Origin: Bin55 sp965205545
GTDB lineage: Bacteria; Pseudomonadota; Gammaproteobacteria; Pseudomonadales; Azotimanducaceae
Direction: 5' to 3'
NCBI GenBank assembly: GCA_965205545.1
Contig: OZ242170.1
Location: forward strand, 2,108,001 to 2,172,000
DNA: 64,000 bases
Numbering within the stretch: position 1 is the first letter of the stretch; the number at the start of each line of letters is the position of its first letter. Shown piece after piece: positions 46,901-55,583 of the stretch. The position numbers and the translations under genes were made by a program. Under the pieces are notes generated by a model. The model was not told the origin of the DNA. It saw nothing but the letters and a program-made list of their open reading frames with translations, and did no database searches.

Positions 46901-48940
46901 CCCCCATACTGACAGATGTAGATCTCGTGAGCGACCTCCAAACTCCCAATCTCGGTCTCGAGTGAATTCGTTCAACGGAACAATAGTAGATCCATCAGGT
47001 TCCTCGATTCTCAAGAAATGATCGGAATCGAAGTAATTCAAGCAACTCAAGTCGTTGAACTCGTCAGGCAGTTCCCAACGCCGATCTTCCTTACTACCTT
47101 GTGGCAGTTCAAATCTGCCAGGGAGCTTCGCGACGCCATCGCTGCCCGTCAGCACTCTCTTAATTGGCGATTGAGAATTGTCCAACGAATCTACTAGCGA
47201 TACGGGCACATTTTGCGCCACTTGGCCAGACACAAGGTCTGTTACCCAAACTAGGGAGGAGGTATAGCCTATCCGAGCCCATACGTTGTAGAGAGTGGCC
47301 TGCCCTACAATGCATCTCGCGCTAGGATCGTCGCCAAAACGAGGAATTGCCGACGGGGTGACCAACGCCACAAATGGATTTTTAGATTCGCCTAGCCAAT
47401 CTCTGAGATTCAATCTGATGGGAATGACTTGATCTGTGGCCGTAGCAAGCCGATGTCGATTGGTCTTCACCGACCAGCCAAGTTCGGTTGGGAGCTGGGT
47501 GGCAACCTGAACACTCAAGTCGCGAAGATTCGCTACCCTCATGGGCACTTCAGGACTTACTTGTGGGCCAATAACTACTGGACTATCAACGAATAGCCTT
47601 GGTTTAAGCGCACTCGTGCGGAATTCAATCTCTATGGGGGCTTCAATAGTGCGACCAAACACATCTCTAATTGTCTCGGGCTCAATTTCAACCTTGTAGG
47701 TAGTATTTCCATCGAACCGATAGCCAAGATTGATCTTGCTAAAGCTATCATCGAGGTCAAAAGTGTCTCGGAGCCACAGTTCTTCGGTTCCTGCTATACG
47801 GACCAATCCATCTCGCTGCAAAAAGTTTAGTGGGCTGGCGTAGAACCTAGATTGGACGTGCACCGGGTACTTGCCAAAAACTTCGGGCTTCGGCGATATG
47901 GACACACCGGTCCGGGCATCACTCTGACTTGCCGGCGATGAAAACAACAAGGAGATCCCAGCATCGGGATCGCAGTCGCGCAAAGGTCTCGATTTGTACT
48001 TTTCGCTTTTGACAATGTGCTTCTCGAACTTCCCCTTCTTATTGATACATTCCAGACCAACGAATTCAAAACTTCCGAATGCTTCGACGCTAGCAACTCG
48101 CTGGGTGTCAGCTGTAGGCTCGGAAGCGAATATCGACTTTGCACCCGGTGCAACTTCCAGATCGTAAGTTGCACCGACCTCCAGTGGGTTCATCGCTTCA
48201 ACTGCCCATTCCTTGGATGCGAACTCTGCCATTCCTGCCTTGTGATGTTCCATGTCGGTGCCTTCACCGCCCAGAAATCGAAGTAGCTCCTCCTCTTCAT
48301 TTGGACTGGCAGGTCTCCACGAGCGATCTTCATTTTGACGGAAGAGGCGCCCATCGGATGCCCAAGGGTATCGTGAGCCTGGGGACATCAGTACCTTGAT
48401 TCGCTGTATTTCGGAATTTTGGACGTTTCTGATCTGCAAGCTATTGAGCACTGTAGTCAGAGACATGGGCTGCGTGAATATCACGTCGAAAATCGGTTGG
48501 GTTGGGCTTCGCCAAGTATCGTAGGTTGCATGGACTCCTAGAGATGCAGTCCGAAAAGTAAGTTCAACGTCATCGGCAAGCTTTGAGCCATCGAGGGACT
48601 CAAATGAAGTACCCATTGAAATGACGTATGTCGTCGTGTCCCTCAAGTAATCGCTATGTGTGCAAGTCAGTTGCTTTGGACTCGTCCAACGCCATTTGCA
48701 CCAGAGAGACGGTTTGATTTCCACGGGATCATCAGATAACTCCTTGTCAATCTGACCAAGGGAAACCATTCTCTTGTTGAATTCGATGATGACTTCGCCT
48801 CTAGTGACAGGCACTTCGTTGCCAAATGGTGTAACGCCAACTACTACAAGCTTCTTGTCTTCTTCATCCTCCAGAGAATGGATTCCGCAAACGCAAAGAA
48901 GTAGCGAAAGCAAAAACACCAATTGAAGCTTGACAGTCAA
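42905..48940 (-). CDS. Bacterial alpha-2-macroglobulin, copy B
   Basis: A giant secreted protease trap of about 2,011 residues. Bait-region cleavage normally triggers a thioester that covalently captures the protease. An N-terminal Ig-like region (VTPFGNEVPVTRG, FNKRM), several MG-type beta domains and the thioester motif CWEQ (about residue 1485) are visible, followed by the alpha-helical thioester domain and a C-terminal receptor-like domain. The open frame extends to 49180, but its first 80 codons lie inside the neighbouring repeat. The TTG at 48940, preceded by GGGGGAAGG and followed by a signal peptide (LVFLLSLLLCVCGIHS), is the sensible start. It is longer than the E. coli protein (about 1,650 residues). 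No pbpC partner is present. Confidence 0.88.
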   Translation of the reverse strand: MTVKLQLVFLLSLLLCVCGIHSLEDEEDKKLVVVGVTPFGNEVPVTRGEVIIEFNKRMVSLGQIDKELSDDPVEIKPSLWCKWRWTSPKQLTCTHSDYLRDTTTYVISMGTSFESLDGSKLADDVELTFRTASLGVHATYDTWRSPTQPIFDVIFTQPMSLTTVLNSLQIRNVQNSEIQRIKVLMSPGSRYPWASDGRLFRQNEDRSWRPASPNEEEELLRFLGGEGTDMEHHKAGMAEFASKEWAVEAMNPLEVGATYDLEVAPGAKSIFASEPTADTQRVASVEAFGSFEFVGLECINKKGKFEKHIVKSEKYKSRPLRDCDPDAGISLLFSSPASQSDARTGVSISPKPEVFGKYPVHVQSRFYASPLNFLQRDGLVRIAGTEELWLRDTFDLDDSFSKINLGYRFDGNTTYKVEIEPETIRDVFGRTIEAPIEIEFRTSALKPRLFVDSPVVIGPQVSPEVPMRVANLRDLSVQVATQLPTELGWSVKTNRHRLATATDQVIPIRLNLRDWLGESKNPFVALVTPSAIPRFGDDPSARCIVGQATLYNVWARIGYTSSLVWVTDLVSGQVAQNVPVSLVDSLDNSQSPIKRVLTGSDGVAKLPGRFELPQGSKEDRRWELPDEFNDLSCLNYFDSDHFLRIEEPDGSTIVPLNEFTRDRDWEFGGRSRDLHLSVWGHTAQGIYRPEQTVEYKVFVREATDEGLRTNKNRRYHLMALQHDELVFHRGGIELNDIGAFHGEFQIPKTVVGTLDFVVVVDNGEELGTLWNYDYGRMLFGIETWHAFDIEVLDFNPATILVKNKLNKDDYMYGDELEIESQSNLISGGPYTNAPVAIEASLRSERFESQHPQTDKFLFWSEYGWREYWKSEDFLTPSSTTSASGKFSASLKLDSRSVVYGELTVSLGVQEDSGDVIWDFDRVKYRSANRFVGVYHDGTSARVGESVTVEAVVVAPNGEPKNDLPIILQFFRVTYQGIASSRGKKLVHVCELAVNDIAKSCTMIPKKSGLYYAVATIQTSDNVDQEAFTTIYVSGHTHTVANEQLEFMRIANRDELESREFKAGEVASIAIEHSFPGSQALLTVEQLGILEHRVVELTGNLHLVDIPVSSAFAPSVRVRVTVATVDSQEKPPVLVAAQNQEKFPNSWARSVRLDVRNPFKPLDLEITTDKKVYEPGDLVEVGVAVRDGSVSGMSSRPELSVAVVDGGVLEMSRTGIKHYDPIQGLLQETNIDVLGHWLLSDEWRYSYMSVADSEDFDEPTPRANQDLTSLWLPNVEVDNDGTASFEFEVGDRLTEWRIVVVAATATDRFGLGVKSIKTNLGIEVRPVLPNQVTDRDVFTASFSVLNRGDSNRKVTVEVEAEGDVEPYFHTESLVLAPFERRLVSPKTQAQLNRNRNVSTGIIRLIAKASSGSDTDALVQEVPVHPRKRHFVSSVYGTSIDQVVAEPVEFPADIAEGTGSLEVQVAPSLINALEDRIAQVRDYPYQCWEQRLSSAVVAAQFSKLSERMSIDWEDASQYIEDVLQSAIEFQAESGAFGYWNGEERNTDLYLSAYTALVFSWLSDAGYHTPVTVLEKLLEFLTDQGMYRLPDHIRWDKTADSSLRLMLANALVRHQKGSWGLVSRIYAENADSSLFAIAQSLEAAIELGQQADVLTRLATRLMNGIGVTGDRALIQHGAVSRRNYMLSSQLKTTCSAISAFVRASDRGVPLVSQERLAELVRGVMFEWNRRKFGATPHESSFCLSAIVEYAESMETVDEDFKVDVELVMDDHLSPPRFETNGSAHSLVYTTPLKPDHVGAPAELRLSQAGDSRFYYKATLRYEPAEEQSDRENFGIDIRKAYWVRSGDQWVELDDAHELNRGDVVHVGLYLDIRDQRDFVIVDDPVPGFLQPINLRLAKTNAREALVSSVRSPAFSIDQLFANANDRTDELIPADLVGEWSVFGSSRWGFYSRQLRNDSVRFASDFLPSGRYRLYWSGRVISTGEFLARPAHAEAMYSPEVYGNSRPRRIATHTH

Positions 48941-48978
48941 CAGCCTTCCCCCAAGAAAAACCAAGATCTGGGCTGGTT

Positions 48979-50094
48979 TTGAATGTAGCACAACTGGTCG
49001 GCTACACAAGCATTCGATCAGACTCAATTGAGTGCGAAGGCAGAGGCCCTCAGGGGTTAGTTTGTGTGTGTTGCTATTCTGCGAGGTCGCGAGTTGCCAT
49101 AGACTTCCGGGGAGTACATTGCTTCGGCGTGAGCGGGCCGAGCCAAGAACTCGCCTGTCGAGATCACGCGTCCCGACCAATACAGCCGATAGCGTCCCGA
49201 TGGCAAGAAGTCGCTCGCGAACCGAACGCTGTCATTGCGCAACTGGCGGCTGTAGAAACCCCACCTGGACGAGCCAAAAACACTCCATTCCCCTACCAAA
49301 TCGGCTGGGATTAGCTCGTCGGTTCGATCATTCGCGTTTGCAAACAACTGGTCGATTGAGAATGCGGGCGAGCGGACTGATGACACAAGCGCCTCGCGCG
49401 CATTTGTCTTTGCTAGCCGCAGATTGATGGGCTGGAGGAATCCCGGCACGGGATCGTCGACGATCACGAAGTCGCGCTGGTCGCGTATGTCGAGATAGAG
49501 CCCCACGTGAACCACGTCTCCCCGGTTCAGCTCGTGGGCGTCGTCCAGCTCCACCCATTGATCTCCGCTCCTGACCCAGTAGGCCTTGCGGATGTCGATC
49601 CCGAAGTTCTCCCGGTCGGACTGCTCCTCGGCGGGCTCGTAGCGAAGCGTCGCCTTGTAGTAGAACCTCGAGTCGCCGGCTTGGCTCAGCCGCAGCTCGG
49701 CGGGCGCCCCGACGTGGTCGGGCTTCAGCGGAGTCGTGTAGACGAGCGAGTGCGCCGAGCCGTTGGTCTCGAATCGGGGCGGGCTCAGGTGATCGTCCAT
49801 CACCAGCTCCACGTCCACCTTGAAGTCCTCATCCACGGTCTCCATGCTCTCGGCGTACTCCACGATTGCGCTCAGGCAGAACGAGGACTCGTGGGGCGTG
49901 GCACCGAACTTCCGTCGGTTCCATTCGAACATCACGCCTCGGACCAGTTCCGCCAGCCTCTCCTGGGACACTAGCGGCACGCCCCGGTCGCTGGCGCGGA
50001 CAAAGGCGGAGATGGCGCTGCACGTGGTCTTCAGCTGGCTCGAGAGCATGTAGTTGCGCCTGCTGACTGCGCCATGCTGGATCAACGCTCGATC
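48979..50094. repeat. 1.1-kb near-identical direct repeat, copy 2
   Basis: Partner of 42827-43942. It contains the 3' end of A2M copy C and the spacer before copy B. The distance between copies is 6,152 bases, one gene plus spacer. Confidence 0.92.
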
Positions 50095-53000
50095 CCCCGT
50101 CACGCCAATGCCGTTCGTCAGTTTCGTTGCCAAAGGCGCCAACATGTCGCTCTTCGCATCCAAGGATATGGTCGCCTCAAGAGTCTGTGCAATCGAAAAC
50201 AGGTTGGGTTTCTTATTCTCTTCGTAGAGCTTGCCCACCAATTCCAAATCCCCTTTTCCATGTTGAACAAGAGCGTTTGCCAGCATCAGTCTCAGCGAAG
50301 ACGTCGCAAAGTCGTCGATGCTCAGGTAATCGGGCAGCCGATACACTGTGTAGTCTTCGAGGTACTCGAGCAGGTTCTGCAGCACAACTGGCGGCACCTC
50401 GAAGCCAGCATCCACTAGCCATCGAAACGCCAAAGCTGTATAGGCCGATAGGTAAAGATCTGGGTGAATGGATTCACCGCTCCAGTAGCCGAATCCGCCC
50501 GAATTAGCAGACTGAAATTCGCTGGCGGATTCCAGCACATCCTGAATATATTGACTTGTGTCCTCCCAGTCGATGCTCATTCGCTCGCTCAACTTGGAGA
50601 ACTGTGCCGCAACGACTGCGGAGCTAAGTCGTTGCTCCCAGCATTGGTACGGATAGTCGCGCACTTGCGCTACGCGGTCTTCCACTGCATTGATCAGCGA
50701 GGGCGCAACTTGGACTTCCAGCGAACCGGTTCCGTCGGCAATGTCCGTTGGGAATTCAACTGACTCAGCGACCACTCGGTCGATCGATGTGCCGTAGATC
50801 GAACTGACAAAATCCCGCTTGCGCGGATGCACTGGAACTTTCTGCACTAGCGCATCGGAATCGCTCCCGGCGGAAGCTTTGGCTATAAGCCGAATCGAAC
50901 CTGTCAAGGGTTTTCCGTTTTGGTCCAATCGTGCCTGAATCGTTGCAGACACCAGCTTTCGTTCAAATGGTTCCAATGCAATGGGTTCGGTGTGCGTAGA
51001 TACTGTGCCGTCGCCATCTGCCTCAATGGTGACATCGACATCGCGCTTGGTGTCCGACCGATTCAGTACCGAGAAGGTTGCGTCGAAGATGTCTCCATCG
51101 GTAACTTGGTTCGGCAATGCTGGTCGCACCTCAACTCCCAAGTTTGTTCTGATGGATTTCTGACCCAATCCGAAATGTTCGGTGGTGGAGGCAGCGACAA
51201 CGATGATCCGCCATTCCGTCAGGCGATCTCCAATTTCAAACTCAAAGCTTGCTGTGCCATCGCTACTTGTCTCAAGGTTGGGCATCCATAGACTTGTTAG
51301 GTCTTCGTTTGATCTTGGGGTCGTATCAAAATCGGCCCCAAGACGACTCATACTCGCAACGGTAATACCTTGCGAAAGCAGCCAGTAGCCATCTACATCG
51401 ATGTTCATGCCCTCCAATAGTCCCTTGACCGGGTCGTAATGCCCAATCCCTGCTCGGGACATTTCTAGCACGCCTTGATCAACCACGGCAACCGCCAATT
51501 CGGCGGTTGGCTTACTGCCTTGAAATGCGCTGCGATCTACAGCAATCTCAACCCTCACTTTTTCTCCCGGCACGTACACTTCCTTGTCAGTGATAATCTG
51601 CAAGTCAAGCAATCGCGTGGCATCCTTGACCCGCAGATCAACGGTTCGCGTCCAAGAATTAGGGAATACCTCCTGGTCGACAGCAGCTACGAAACTTCTG
51701 GGCTTGGTGACCGAGTTGGTGGTCGTAACTGTAACTGTCGCTCTAACGATAGGCGCATAGTGTTGTCGTATGGGTATATCAATGACGTCGTGGGTTCCTT
51801 CCAATTCGGTCACCCAATGGTCAAGAATGCCAAGTCTTTCAACGGTTACTAGAGCCATAGAACCCGGCACAGAGTGCTCAACTACTAGCGATGCAAACTC
51901 GCCGACATTGAATGCACGATCTCTCAGCTCTCTTGCATTTGCTATGCGCACGTTGTCCCATTGCTCACGCTTGTCAGCAACAACGCGTCCCTGAACGTAA
52001 ATAAATTGAATCGCCTCTTGGCTGCGACCTTCCGCGGTGTTGATCGTCGCTACAACGCGAAGCTGTCCCGCTTCAGACGGTGCCACGGAGCAAGACCTGG
52101 AAGCGAGGTCAGGGGCTATTTCACAGGTGTGAACCAATTTTTCTTGCAGTTCGTTATTGTTGAAATGCGATAAGACCCGGAAGAAACTGAGGTTGACCGG
52201 TAAGTCATTCAATGGTTCGCCGTGTTGGTCCACTACAACAGTATCTACCGTTACCGTTTCACCTACTTGAGCTTGCTTTTCTTTGTGGCGAACGCCGACA
52301 AATCTGTCAGTGCCAAAGTAAGTGGCCCGTGTGTTCTCCCATATGATGTTTCCGCTATCTTCTTGTACGCCTAGAGAAAGCGTCAAAAATCCGTAGTCGA
52401 CGTCAGCAATGTCTAGCAAGAGAGAAGCGTTGAAAACGCCTTCACTATTCGTAGACGTGCTGTCTGTCTGAAAATCCCTTAGAGTCCAGTTGTGGTATTG
52501 ATCGGAAGCTAACACGAAGGAAAACTCCTTCGTTTCAGGGTGTTGTGATACGAATCCTTTAGATCTCAGGCGAGTTTCGATTGTGATCGGAGCATTGGAA
52601 TATTGTCCACCTGATATGAGGTCTGCTCTTCCACTGGCATTCAGTGTGTCCCCGAGCTCATATTCGGTCTCGTCGAGAGAGACTTCTACATAGATCGTTG
52701 CCGGGTCGAAATCGAGGACTTCAACCTCAAACGCTTCCCAGTATTCAACCTCTGAATAATTCAGCGAATCGTCCTCAGCGTTCCAAATGGAAGAGAAGCT
52801 CTCTCCTTTGTCGATCATTACGAGGAACCGCAAGTTCCTGTCTGTTCTGACCGATTTCGGTATCGTGAATTCTCCGTGAAACGATCCAAACTGGTTTGGT
52901 TCGATGGCGTTCTCATGGTGAACTAGCTCGCCGTAGCCTTGCGTTACGACAAGCCGAAAGCGACGTGTCTCATCTGATCGCAATCCTTTGTCGGTTTGCT

Positions 53001-55068
53001 CCCGTACGAAAATCTTGTATTGGACAACTTGGCCAGGTCGATATAGTCCTTGAGCCGTATGCCCCCACACAGAAAGGTGAGGAACCGGCACGGAGCTTGC
53101 GTAGTCGCTTCTTGCGAGAAGTGTTTGGGAAAGAGGCAGAGTTGAATTGCCATTTGGGCCTTCGATGTACAACGCATGCGTAGCTGGAAAGGGATTTAGA
53201 CAATTTTCATCGTCGAATACATCAGATGGCACTTGCCATCTCCTCTCTCGCTCACCCGCGGAAAAAACCGATTTACCGGGAAGTGAGGCAATTCCCTGCT
53301 TGTTTGTGGTAGCTTCTGCCACAACGGAACCACGAGCTTGTCGTATCTCCACGAGAGAAACTGAGGCATCCGGAACAACCTGACCTGTTTGAAGGTCTGT
53401 AACCCACGCGATGGAAGAGGTGTGCCCAATGCGAGCCTGTACGTCATACGGGGTGACTTGTCCATAAATGCATGTGGTAGTTGGATTTTCGCCATATTGT
53501 GGATCTGCAATTGGTTCAATGGCGGCCACGAACTGCAGAGTTCTTGACGGCAACCAATTCTTGAAGTCCAAAGTAGCGGGAACGATCTGGTCGGGCGGAA
53601 TTTCATAGCTTTGCCGTTTCCTGCTTACGGACCATCGTTGATTGGATCCGGTTCTCGCGGCTAGCCTGACGCGCAGATCACTCAGATTGGCAACATCGAC
53701 GGGAACATCCAAGTTGGACTCAACGCCCATGACCAACCACGGAAGCAACAAATTGAGTCTTGGCTTCAACGGACCGGTACGAAATTCAACGGTTGTACGC
53801 CTTGTTAAATATCTGGCAAAAACGTCAAAAAGCGGTGCATCGCCTACTTTCAATTCGTAGGTTGTGTTTCCCGTAAGTTGATACCCAATATTGACCTTGC
53901 TCAGGTCATCGTCAGACGCGAAGTCTTGATTGTCTCCTGGAAGTTCAATTCGAGAAATGTATGCCAGCACCCCTTGTTGCATCGTGTAGAACCTAGCGCG
54001 GGCATAGTTTCTGTCATCTTCGGGCTTGGGCGATATGAGAGACCTGTATTTGACGTCATGGGCTTTTGCTGGAGCAGTAAATAGCAAAGTAATGCCTCGG
54101 TCTGGATCGCAGTCGGTTAAGCGCGTCCCCATGTTGTCCGACGAGTCGATTAAGTGCTGTTTGAACGACCCCTTCGTGTCCAGACACTCCAGACCAAGAA
54201 ATTCGAAAGCTGGATAGACCTCGAATCGCGATATGTGCATTGGCAGCTTGGTCGGCTCAGAAGCGAAAATTGATTTGGCGTTGGACGCAACTTCTAGGTC
54301 ATAGGGCGTATCGGGCTTTAAGGGAGCCAGTGGTTCCACCATCCAGCTTCTTGTTGCGAACTCTCGCTTTACTTCAGCGTAGTTCTCAGGATCAATCCCC
54401 CCGTCCCTAAGCGCAAGCAAATATTCTGCGCTCTCAGCATCGCTTGCCCGAATCCACTCGCCCTCTTCGTTCTGGTGAAAGAAAGTGGATGTGATTTGCC
54501 TCCACCTCGGCAAGCTAACTGCGTGCATGACCTTGACCTCATGCAATTCCGATGTCTTCAGGTCGCGTATATGGACCTTTTCCAAAATCGTACCGAGGGC
54601 CATTGGCTGCGAGAAGCTGATTTCGAATATGGGGCGTGTAGGACTTCGCCAAAGGGAGTTTGTGCCAAACACCCCTAAGGAAGCAGTTCGGAATGACACT
54701 TCATGCGTTGAATCGAGCATGGAGCCATCGAGAGCTTGCAATGAAGTCCCGATCGAAATGACGTATGAAGTCGTGTATCTCAGAGATTCATGCACGCACG
54801 TCAGCTGATTGACACTGGTCCACCGCCAGGTGCATTCGAGTTCAGGTTTGATTTCCACTGGCACATCGCTCAGGTCTTGGTCTGTTTGACCGAATGCGGC
54901 CATGTTCTTGTTGAACTCGATGATGATTTCGCCTCTGGTGACGGGCACTTCGTCACCAGAGGGAGTTACATGGACAACTCGAAGCTGAGTGTCTTCCTCT
55001 TGCCCCATCACTTGTACGCAAATGCCAAGAATTGCGAGGAACGATAGGTGTCGAATCGTTGTTGCCAT
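49057..55068 (-). CDS. Bacterial alpha-2-macroglobulin, copy C
   Basis: A 2,003-residue secreted A2M, the first gene of the array. A signal peptide (MATTIRHLSFLAILGICVQV, cleaved near VMG-QEE) is followed by the Ig-like N-terminus and MG domains. The thioester motif CWEQ is at about residue 1476 inside a stretch nearly the same as in copy B, and the shared C-terminal third follows. The two copies diverge in the N-terminal half and in the region expected to hold the bait sequence. They are almost identical from about residue 1664 to the end, differing at the final residue (Asn or His). There is no convincing lipobox, so it is probably free in the periplasm or secreted. It is transcribed towards copy B. 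Confidence 0.92.
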   Translation of the reverse strand: MATTIRHLSFLAILGICVQVMGQEEDTQLRVVHVTPSGDEVPVTRGEIIIEFNKNMAAFGQTDQDLSDVPVEIKPELECTWRWTSVNQLTCVHESLRYTTSYVISIGTSLQALDGSMLDSTHEVSFRTASLGVFGTNSLWRSPTRPIFEISFSQPMALGTILEKVHIRDLKTSELHEVKVMHAVSLPRWRQITSTFFHQNEEGEWIRASDAESAEYLLALRDGGIDPENYAEVKREFATRSWMVEPLAPLKPDTPYDLEVASNAKSIFASEPTKLPMHISRFEVYPAFEFLGLECLDTKGSFKQHLIDSSDNMGTRLTDCDPDRGITLLFTAPAKAHDVKYRSLISPKPEDDRNYARARFYTMQQGVLAYISRIELPGDNQDFASDDDLSKVNIGYQLTGNTTYELKVGDAPLFDVFARYLTRRTTVEFRTGPLKPRLNLLLPWLVMGVESNLDVPVDVANLSDLRVRLAARTGSNQRWSVSRKRQSYEIPPDQIVPATLDFKNWLPSRTLQFVAAIEPIADPQYGENPTTTCIYGQVTPYDVQARIGHTSSIAWVTDLQTGQVVPDASVSLVEIRQARGSVVAEATTNKQGIASLPGKSVFSAGERERRWQVPSDVFDDENCLNPFPATHALYIEGPNGNSTLPLSQTLLARSDYASSVPVPHLSVWGHTAQGLYRPGQVVQYKIFVREQTDKGLRSDETRRFRLVVTQGYGELVHHENAIEPNQFGSFHGEFTIPKSVRTDRNLRFLVMIDKGESFSSIWNAEDDSLNYSEVEYWEAFEVEVLDFDPATIYVEVSLDETEYELGDTLNASGRADLISGGQYSNAPITIETRLRSKGFVSQHPETKEFSFVLASDQYHNWTLRDFQTDSTSTNSEGVFNASLLLDIADVDYGFLTLSLGVQEDSGNIIWENTRATYFGTDRFVGVRHKEKQAQVGETVTVDTVVVDQHGEPLNDLPVNLSFFRVLSHFNNNELQEKLVHTCEIAPDLASRSCSVAPSEAGQLRVVATINTAEGRSQEAIQFIYVQGRVVADKREQWDNVRIANARELRDRAFNVGEFASLVVEHSVPGSMALVTVERLGILDHWVTELEGTHDVIDIPIRQHYAPIVRATVTVTTTNSVTKPRSFVAAVDQEVFPNSWTRTVDLRVKDATRLLDLQIITDKEVYVPGEKVRVEIAVDRSAFQGSKPTAELAVAVVDQGVLEMSRAGIGHYDPVKGLLEGMNIDVDGYWLLSQGITVASMSRLGADFDTTPRSNEDLTSLWMPNLETSSDGTASFEFEIGDRLTEWRIIVVAASTTEHFGLGQKSIRTNLGVEVRPALPNQVTDGDIFDATFSVLNRSDTKRDVDVTIEADGDGTVSTHTEPIALEPFERKLVSATIQARLDQNGKPLTGSIRLIAKASAGSDSDALVQKVPVHPRKRDFVSSIYGTSIDRVVAESVEFPTDIADGTGSLEVQVAPSLINAVEDRVAQVRDYPYQCWEQRLSSAVVAAQFSKLSERMSIDWEDTSQYIQDVLESASEFQSANSGGFGYWSGESIHPDLYLSAYTALAFRWLVDAGFEVPPVVLQNLLEYLEDYTVYRLPDYLSIDDFATSSLRLMLANALVQHGKGDLELVGKLYEENKKPNLFSIAQTLEATISLDAKSDMLAPLATKLTNGIGVTGDRALIQHGAVSRRNYMLSSQLKTTCSAISAFVRASDRGVPLVSQERLAELVRGVMFEWNRRKFGATPHESSFCLSAIVEYAESMETVDEDFKVDVELVMDDHLSPPRFETNGSAHSLVYTTPLKPDHVGAPAELRLSQAGDSRFYYKATLRYEPAEEQSDRENFGIDIRKAYWVRSGDQWVELDDAHELNRGDVVHVGLYLDIRDQRDFVIVDDPVPGFLQPINLRLAKTNAREALVSSVRSPAFSIDQLFANANDRTDELIPADLVGEWSVFGSSRWGFYSRQLRNDSVRFASDFLPSGRYRLYWSGRVISTGEFLARPAHAEAMYSPEVYGNSRPRRIATHTN

Positions 55069-55123
55069 TAGTCTTTGGTGAAGCCGATAAAGTCGCGAGT
55101 TGGACTCGTTGAATTTAGCACAA
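55069..55123. repeat. Conserved A2M 5' leader, copy next to gene C
   Basis: Partner of 42787-42841 (5 differences in 55 bases). Conservation directly before the start codon suggests a shared promoter or untranslated region. Confidence 0.8.
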
Positions 55124-55583
55124 TTTGAGCCTCTTCAGGCGATGAACAACTCAGAGGAAATGACTTCTAGCACTCTCACCAAGTTGGTCGTATTGAGATT
55201 CGCCACGTGGCATGGATGTTTTGACGACATGCTTGGACACATCGTGTTAGCTGCAAAGAACGGCTGTTACTTTTTTAGTTCCTCAATCAGAACAATTGTT
55301 CCTCAGCACCCACGTCTCAAAAATCTGCTCTATTGAAAGAAGTATAGAAAGGAAACAGTATTTGTCTTTTTTATCAAAGGTTTACGAAAATGCCTGGCGC
55401 TGATTGAGACGGGCAAGACGGTCTAAGCGAGTGTAGAAGCCAGTCCGTCTCGAGGCCATGAGAGAACTTCCCCGTGCCCTTGACATGGTCTCCGCTACAC
55501 GTTTCCCACCAAGATGTCGCAATGGGTAATGTATGGTACGCAGGCAGATCGTGCATGGACCGTGACAAATCTAGGAGAAACCT
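55124..55583. other. Gene-free stretch between A2M copy C and the Gfo/Idh/MocA gene
   Basis: About 460 bases with no frame of protein character. It must hold the divergent promoters. A TTGACA hexamer occurs near 55482 but has no good -10 partner at standard spacing. An AT-rich segment lies at about 55325-55380. Confidence 0.5.

Noticed and set aside
55482..55560. TTGACA hexamer as a sigma-70 promoter for the Gfo/Idh/MocA gene
   Set aside because: No acceptable -10 element at 16-18 bases; the hexamer alone is not evidence.
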